From positions 62,001-126,000 of the IMG/VR virus record IMGVR_UViG_3300008108_000011: a stretch of DNA of 64,000 bases. One strand, written 5' to 3'. The translations under genes were made by a program, and so were the position numbers. Below the pieces are notes generated by a model. That model saw only the letters and a list, made by a program, of their open reading frames with translations, ran no database searches and was not told the DNA's origin. Origin of the DNA: a virus. The stretch's first letter is position 1. Every line of letters begins with the position of its first letter. Below are positions 58,426 through 64,000 of the stretch, piece by piece.

Positions 58426-61400
58426 AAATGTAGCGAAAACCGATACTTTAGAAATACAGAGGCAGAAGATAAATCTACTGGCTTCTGATTTATTCAGCGT
58501 GCAAACTAGCGTTGGCGAAGGCGCTTTTAGTATGAGTGATGGTAGTATTCAGCAACCATCTTTGTTTTTTACTAATGCTACGGATGTTGGTATCTTTAGA
58601 GGATCTAGCGGAAAACAATTATATATTGCAGCCGAAGGCAATGCAGTTGCAAAATTTGATAAAAATAATTTAACTTCTTTACGAGATTTTAAAACATTAG
58701 TTTCGGCAGTTCCAATTGGAGCTAATGGAATTACAATTACAAGCCCAGGATCAGAATATAGTGGAGGAACTTTTTCTTCTGTTCCTCTTACTGGAGGATC
58801 TGGAACTGGAATAAAAGCTTCTCTTATTGTAAGACCTATAACAGGAACTATCACAAATGGTGGATCTGGATATGTTGGTGGATCTTATGTAAGCGTTCCT
58901 TTGACGGGGGGAAGTGGAACTGGAGCTACAGCAGATATTACAGTTTCTCCTTTCTCTGGTTCTATTCAAAATGGTGGATCTGGCGGAAATATCGGGGGGA
59001 ATGCTTCTCAAATATTTACAAATGTATCGTTAACTGGTGGTTCTGGTTCTGGAATGAGAGCCGATATTACTGTTACTACTGCCGGACAAATTGTAGCTGT
59101 TACAGGAGTAACTATAGTTAATCAGGGATCTGGATATCAAACTGGTAATGTTCTGTCAGCTGTTTCTAATACAATTGGTGGAGTTACAGGATTTCAATAT
59201 GTAATTAATGGTGTTGGTAACGTCACTCAAGTTCAGATTTTATTAGCAAACACTGGATATCAAGTTGGAAATGTTTTATCTGCTAGTAATACAAATTTAG
59301 GTGGTTCTGGATCAGGATTTCAATTTACAATAACTGGAGTTGGAGCAGTAGTTGATGCTTCTGTTACTGATGGCGGTGACGGATATATTATAGGAGATCA
59401 ACTTTCAGTAAATGCTGTTGAATTAACACCAGCAGAAACTTGGTATGTTAGGATGTGGATGACACAATTATTTGTGTTTTCTGGAACACTTCCAACAACA
59501 GGATTTAATGTTGGAGATACATTAACATATGCTGGAGAAGGAAGAACTGTTGTAAAAAGGTTTTTAAATGCTCAAAATAGAGTAGAAGCAGTTGCTGTTA
59601 GAGCTGGTGCAGAAGATGGAAATACTATTCAATTTTTCCCAAATTTATCTGCTAGTGATGGAAATGGCAATAGTGCAGTTGTCGGATCTTCTACTTCTGC
59701 ATTAAATTATTATTTTTCTTTGAATCAAAACGGTCCTTTTGAAAATATAAAAGATTTTACTTTCCAAAAAAACAAAAGATATATTTTCAATCAGACTAAT
59801 TCTTCTAACAATACACACCCAATACGATTTAGCACAACTGCAGATGGTATTCATACCGTATTGAGTGGTCAAGGGGCACAAAGAGATTTTGGTGATTTAT
59901 ACGAGGGAAGTGAAGTAAATTACGAATATACTCCTTTTGATGTTTCCATCACCCCAAATGATAATACTCCAACTACTTTATACTATTATTGTAGTAATGG
60001 TTTTGGAGATCCCGAGAACCAACATATCAATGAAGGAGGGTTTGATGGTAGAGAAGGAAAAATAACTATAAGTGGAGCAGCAACAGTAGGTGGTGGTGGT
60101 TTAGTTCTTACTGTCGGTGCTGTTAATACTGCTTCTAATATTATCCTCAAAAAGAATGGAGAATCTACATTAGGAGCTACAACAGCTTCTTCATTAACTT
60201 TAACTGGAGGATTATCAGTTGGATCTTCAACTACTTTAAGTGGCAATTTAACTATTGGATCAAATAAATTTACAGTCAATTCGTCAACTGGAAATACTAA
60301 TATTGCGGGATCTTTAACTGTTCAAGATGATCTTTCTTTCTTGGCAGATGCAGCATTTGGAGGAACTTTATTTATAGACTCTGCAAATAATAGAGTTTCT
60401 GTTAATATAGATCCTGCAGTTACACCATTAACAGAAGCGTTTGAAGTTTTTGGAGACACAAAAACAAGTGGAAATGTTGTTTTATCCACTGCTTCTGGAA
60501 AAATTGTAAAAATTGGAGATATTACTCAACTTGGAGGAACTTCACGATTACAAGTTGACGGTTCGGTTTACTCCACGCAAGGATTTTTTGCAAAATCATT
60601 ATCTGATGTAAAAAATCCTACTATTAGTTTTAGGTCTTACGAAAGATTTGGATTGTCGCATAATGCTTCTAGTTCTACTTTATCTGTAACTACGGGAAGT
60701 GGAGAAGTATTGAGATTTGGAAATTCTGTTACAACATCATTAAGAAATTTAAATTTTGATAGAGTCGATGTTACAGCAACTACATTAGTAGGAGGGGAAG
60801 GATATACAAATGGTTCTTATAGTGGATTACAACCATCTGGAGGAACTGGATCGGGATTAACTTTATCTTTAATTGTTGCATTTACTGTCAATATTACTAA
60901 TGCTGGATCTGGATATACTCCAAATACTTACGAAAACGTTCCACTTACTGGTGGTTCTGGATCAGGAGCAAGTGCAACCATTATCATTAATTCTACTGGT
61001 GTAGTAAGTGATGTAATAGTTACTAATGCTGGAACTGGATATACAGCAGGTAATACATTATCTTTCAATTATACAAATTTAATTGCAAATAACGGTGGAG
61101 TAATAGTAACTTCTACGGCACCGTCTCAAGTAGCATCATTAACTATAAATCAATTAGGTGCAGTAACAAAAATTACAATTACAGATAGTGGTATTGGATA
61201 TGCAGCTGGAGATATTTTAACTTTATCACCTCCAGGATCTCCAACAACACCAGCAACATTAACAATCAATACCACAGTTTCTACAAATACTATTAGTATA
61301 AATTCATCTACTGGCAATATTTTAGCACAATCTTTAAGCACTCTAGGTTCTGGAATTTTAATAGATAACAAACTTTCTATAGATTCAAATACAATATCAT

Positions 61401-62557
61401 CTACACAAAACGAAGATATTAATATTTCACCTGGAGCTGCATCGAGAATTCTTTCGGTTTCTGGAACAGGTGGGGTGAAATTACCTGTTGGTAATTCCAC
61501 CAATAGACCATCTGCATCAACTGCTGGTATTATTCGTTACAACACACAGACTTCTCAATATGAAGGTTCGAATGGAGTTAACTTCATTTCTCTTGGCGGT
61601 GTAAGAGATGTTGATGGAAATACTTATATTATTGCTGAGGAGACTGTAGGTGCTAATGATAATATTCTATATTTCTTCAATGATAATTATAACTCGGCAA
61701 GATTAAACCGAACAGAGTTAGAACTTACAACTGCAAATAAAATTTCTTCTAGAGATACTGATGGTAAATTTGCATGGAAGGCAAATACAGCATATCTTTT
61801 AAATGCATATGTATATTATGGAGATAATATATACAAAGTAACGACTGCAGGAACAACTTCAACTATAGCACCAACTCACACATCTGGTTCTGCTACGAAT
61901 GGAACTACAGTTCTTGAATATTATGGAGATTCTTATGGAAGTCTAGAAATAAGAGCAGATGAATTAAAAGTTGGTGTTAGATTTAACATTAATGATAAGT
62001 TAAAATTATATTCATATAATACAAATGATTTTATTCTAGAAAATCAAATTAATAATTTCCAGTTTGCTTTTGGAAATGTTTTAGGAGTTCCCGATACATT
62101 CTTAACAATAGATACAGCTGGAACTTTAAAAATTAATAAAAATTACGACACTGCTGGATCCACAAATAATCACATTCTATTAGATAAGACTCTCAAATAT
62201 ATTGAGCTAGATGATATTGCTTTAGCAACCGCCGATTCTTCACTAATTAAAGGAACCACCAACAGCGCAGCAACATCAGTATACAACACAACTACACATA
62301 AAGGTGCTAAAGTTGTGGTAGTTGCTGATAATATTACAACTGGTGATAGACATATCGTTGAATATAATGTTATTCATAAAAACTCAAATATATACGTTAA
62401 TGAGTATGGCAACTTAGATACAGGAACAGAACAATTTACCGCTTTATTTGATTTTGATGGTTCTGATAATGTTCGTGTTACTTATACATTAACTTCTGGT
62501 GTTTCTTCTGGAGACAACGTTGTGATTACTACTACCAAAACTCAAATTAAGAAGTAA
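58406..62557 (+). CDS. Long fibre-like protein with GSGY repeats, cupredoxin-like and carbohydrate-binding-like modules
   Basis: 1383 residues. N-terminus [20 protein letters not shown] is the kind that docks on the baseplate. Residues ~110-340 and ~790-950 hold beta repeats built around NGGSGY-x-GG and [10 protein letters not shown]. Around 458-548 is a small beta domain ([16 protein letters not shown] then [20 protein letters not shown]) that recalls cupredoxin copper sites. A region of [20 protein letters not shown]-type repeats is typical of trimeric fibres. Near 1131, [16 protein letters not shown] with TNGT resembles CBM5/12-like chitin-binding modules. No S74 chaperone motif was seen. 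A host-recognition fibre is likely. Confidence 0.8.
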   Translation: MPTPILRNVAKTDTLEIQRQKINLLASDLFSVQTSVGEGAFSMSDGSIQQPSLFFTNATDVGIFRGSSGKQLYIAAEGNAVAKFDKNNLTSLRDFKTLVSAVPIGANGITITSPGSEYSGGTFSSVPLTGGSGTGIKASLIVRPITGTITNGGSGYVGGSYVSVPLTGGSGTGATADITVSPFSGSIQNGGSGGNIGGNASQIFTNVSLTGGSGSGMRADITVTTAGQIVAVTGVTIVNQGSGYQTGNVLSAVSNTIGGVTGFQYVINGVGNVTQVQILLANTGYQVGNVLSASNTNLGGSGSGFQFTITGVGAVVDASVTDGGDGYIIGDQLSVNAVELTPAETWYVRMWMTQLFVFSGTLPTTGFNVGDTLTYAGEGRTVVKRFLNAQNRVEAVAVRAGAEDGNTIQFFPNLSASDGNGNSAVVGSSTSALNYYFSLNQNGPFENIKDFTFQKNKRYIFNQTNSSNNTHPIRFSTTADGIHTVLSGQGAQRDFGDLYEGSEVNYEYTPFDVSITPNDNTPTTLYYYCSNGFGDPENQHINEGGFDGREGKITISGAATVGGGGLVLTVGAVNTASNIILKKNGESTLGATTASSLTLTGGLSVGSSTTLSGNLTIGSNKFTVNSSTGNTNIAGSLTVQDDLSFLADAAFGGTLFIDSANNRVSVNIDPAVTPLTEAFEVFGDTKTSGNVVLSTASGKIVKIGDITQLGGTSRLQVDGSVYSTQGFFAKSLSDVKNPTISFRSYERFGLSHNASSSTLSVTTGSGEVLRFGNSVTTSLRNLNFDRVDVTATTLVGGEGYTNGSYSGLQPSGGTGSGLTLSLIVAFTVNITNAGSGYTPNTYENVPLTGGSGSGASATIIINSTGVVSDVIVTNAGTGYTAGNTLSFNYTNLIANNGGVIVTSTAPSQVASLTINQLGAVTKITITDSGIGYAAGDILTLSPPGSPTTPATLTINTTVSTNTISINSSTGNILAQSLSTLGSGILIDNKLSIDSNTISSTQNEDINISPGAASRILSVSGTGGVKLPVGNSTNRPSASTAGIIRYNTQTSQYEGSNGVNFISLGGVRDVDGNTYIIAEETVGANDNILYFFNDNYNSARLNRTELELTTANKISSRDTDGKFAWKANTAYLLNAYVYYGDNIYKVTTAGTTSTIAPTHTSGSATNGTTVLEYYGDSYGSLEIRADELKVGVRFNINDKLKLYSYNTNDFILENQINNFQFAFGNVLGVPDTFLTIDTAGTLKINKNYDTAGSTNNHILLDKTLKYIELDDIALATADSSLIKGTTNSAATSVYNTTTHKGAKVVVVADNITTGDRHIVEYNVIHKNSNIYVNEYGNLDTGTEQFTALFDFDGSDNVRVTYTLTSGVSSGDNVVITTTKTQIKK

Positions 62558-62563
62558 TAAAAG

Positions 62564-63070
62564 ATGGCAACTACTATAAAAACCTTTAATTCGGAAGGTG
62601 GGTTTGGTGTAAATCAAGTCACACTAGTTACAGATAAATTAGATATTCAGAATGTCAATACATTCAATTTAAAAAATTCTAATTATACTGATGCCTCACG
62701 AACAGATTATATTTTAAGGGGATTAAATACATCTGTTCTAACTTTAGATGGAACTTTTCCAATAACGTTAGCATCAAACACTATTAACTTTATTACTGGA
62801 TATATTGTTGCAGTTAATCCAACTGGAGTTGGTCATTATTCAGTAAAGATTGAATCTGCAGTAACATGTAATTCGTCGGGAGATGTTCAAGTTTTATCCG
62901 AAATTTTTACAACAGTAAAAGATAGCGTACCTACTGGTCAGACTTGGACAGTTGCTAGTTACGATTCTGGCACAGCAAATCAATTTAGTTACACTACAAC
63001 AAGAGGCGGAACAACCGATACTATTAAATGGATTGCAAACACCCAAGTAGTATCAGTTTCTTGGTCATAA
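62564..63070 (+). CDS. Virion structural protein (168 aa)
   Basis: Beta-rich throughout (FNLKNSNYTDASRTDYILRG; SVKIESAVTCNSSGDVQVLS), ending WIANTQVVSVSWS. Lies between two fibre-like genes and looks like a fibre-associated or decoration protein. No named family. Confidence 0.72.
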   Translation: MATTIKTFNSEGGFGVNQVTLVTDKLDIQNVNTFNLKNSNYTDASRTDYILRGLNTSVLTLDGTFPITLASNTINFITGYIVAVNPTGVGHYSVKIESAVTCNSSGDVQVLSEIFTTVKDSVPTGQTWTVASYDSGTANQFSYTTTRGGTTDTIKWIANTQVVSVSWS

Positions 63071-63121
63071 TAACTAAATAATACAGAAGAAAAAACAGAA
63101 CTCTAGAGGCATTACGAGAAA

Positions 63122-64000
63122 ATGAGTTTAGAATTTAATGCTGATAAGCAGATAATCAAATCAACAAATCCTCAACTTATTGGTAGTGATGATCTCACTA
63201 TTAGAGCTGGTTCTGGATCGGATGAAAAGGAAGTTTTTAGAGTTCAATTAGATGATACTACGAAGTTACCTCGTATTGGTATCAACCGAACTGGTCAAAA
63301 AATCGAAAAGATTTTAATTGATCAAGGATTTAATGGTAGTGGATATACTACCCAACCATCTGTTATTATTGGTCCTCCAGATCTTACTAATGGTATTCAG
63401 GCACAAGCATCTGCAATCATCTCTGCTGGTTCTGTAGTAGCAATTGTTGTTGATAATGTAGGTTCTGGATATCTTTCAGCGCCATCAGTAAGTATTCTCG
63501 GAGGCAATGGAAATGGTGCTGCTGCTACTGCATATCTAGATACTGTAGATTACGAACTAGATGTTAATGGTGCTATTAGAACATCTACTTCAATTATTTC
63601 AGATACTGCAAGAATCCTAAACCTAGATATTGATAATTTTGTAACTCCAGATGCAAAATTTCGTGCTCCATCCTTAAAAACGTATGCTAACAACACAGGA
63701 ATATTGTGGGCACCATCTACATCTATAAGTATCAATGAAGTTTGGTATTACGGTAATAATATTTACCAAGCATTAAACACAGGTCTCAGTGGAAGCACTC
63801 CACCAACTCATATTGATGGAACCCAAACAAATGGAACTGTAAGTTTCAAACATATTGGATATAGAGTATCTAGCCCTCTATTGAAAGGATATAACCAGGA
63901 TATGAGTTATCCTCGTTCTATCACGCCTCCTTTTGGTGATGACTCAGATAAAGTTGCTACCACTGAATACGTTCTAAACCTCGCTACGAATGACGTTGGC
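63122..64000 (+). CDS. Fibre-like structural protein, 3' partial
   Basis: An open frame from ATG 63122 to the right edge (293 codons, no stop). N-terminus MSLEFNADKQIIKSTNPQLI followed by SDDLTIRAGSGSDEKEVFRV resembles cyanophage fibre proteins. It contains two G-x-G-Y-x-x-x-P beta repeats (GSGYTTQPSVIIGPPD and GSGYLSAPSVSILGG) and, near residue 206, the module YYGNNIYQALNTGLSGSTPP shared with the upstream fibre. CTAAATAA at 63074-63081 is a weak late-promoter match. Confidence 0.82.
   Translation, partial: MSLEFNADKQIIKSTNPQLIGSDDLTIRAGSGSDEKEVFRVQLDDTTKLPRIGINRTGQKIEKILIDQGFNGSGYTTQPSVIIGPPDLTNGIQAQASAIISAGSVVAIVVDNVGSGYLSAPSVSILGGNGNGAAATAYLDTVDYELDVNGAIRTSTSIISDTARILNLDIDNFVTPDAKFRAPSLKTYANNTGILWAPSTSISINEVWYYGNNIYQALNTGLSGSTPPTHIDGTQTNGTVSFKHIGYRVSSPLLKGYNQDMSYPRSITPPFGDDSDKVATTEYVLNLATNDVG

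Overview
The window looks like part of a T4-type cyanophage genome (a contractile-tailed myovirus of cyanobacteria). All convincing genes are on the + strand and most of the DNA is AT-rich. Evidence for the group is the baseplate set in T4-like order (PAAR spike tip, gp25, gp6, a giant protein in the gp7 position, gp8, a DUF4815 giant), TATAAATA late promoters, many 2-oxoglutarate/Fe(II) oxygenases, a NodU-type carbamoyltransferase, and an array of very small ATGA-overlapping early genes. Seven copies of TTTTCCACA, which I recall as the cyanobacterial form of the DnaA box, also point to a cyanobacterial host. I ran no database search; assignments rest on motif reading.

Layout. (1) 1-11.5 kb, late tail genes: three tandem glycine-rich/Ig-like fibre or adhesin proteins with a shared C-terminus, a tail-collar fibre, then three 2OG-Fe(II) oxygenases, a tail-assembly-chaperone-like protein and two unknowns. 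(2) 11.5-30.3 kb, early/middle accessory block: a DNA methyltransferase with an unknown (perhaps nuclease-like) partner, a split carbamoyltransferase whose C-terminal half precedes its N-terminal half, an RlpA-like protein, a QueG-like iron-sulfur protein next to a thioredoxin, two more 2OG oxygenases, a ParB-like protein, an SF2 helicase and several dozen tiny proteins, about twenty of them under 60 residues. (3) 30.3-31.4 kb: a mostly non-coding, AT-rich region with seven DnaA-box-like sites and an 18-bp direct and inverted repeat, a candidate replication origin. (4) 31.4-34.3 kb: a conspicuously GC-rich island of small genes, most of them individually preceded by a hairpin, a -10 box and a stereotyped leader; it includes ArdA-like, KTSC-like and HicA-like products. 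(5) 34.5-64 kb: AbrB-like protein, PAAR tip and the late baseplate and fibre genes, running off the right edge.

How it works together. Host-type sigma-70 promoters (TTGACA, 17-18 bp, TATAAT) punctuate the small-gene block, while the structural blocks use T4-like late promoters. The early genes plausibly counter restriction (methyltransferase, ArdA-like) and adjust host redox, tRNA or cell-wall metabolism. The late genes build the baseplate and the host-recognition fibres. The most unusual signals are the repeated hairpin-promoter-leader cassettes, the DnaA-box cluster, the reversed split carbamoyltransferase and the shuffled fibre modules.
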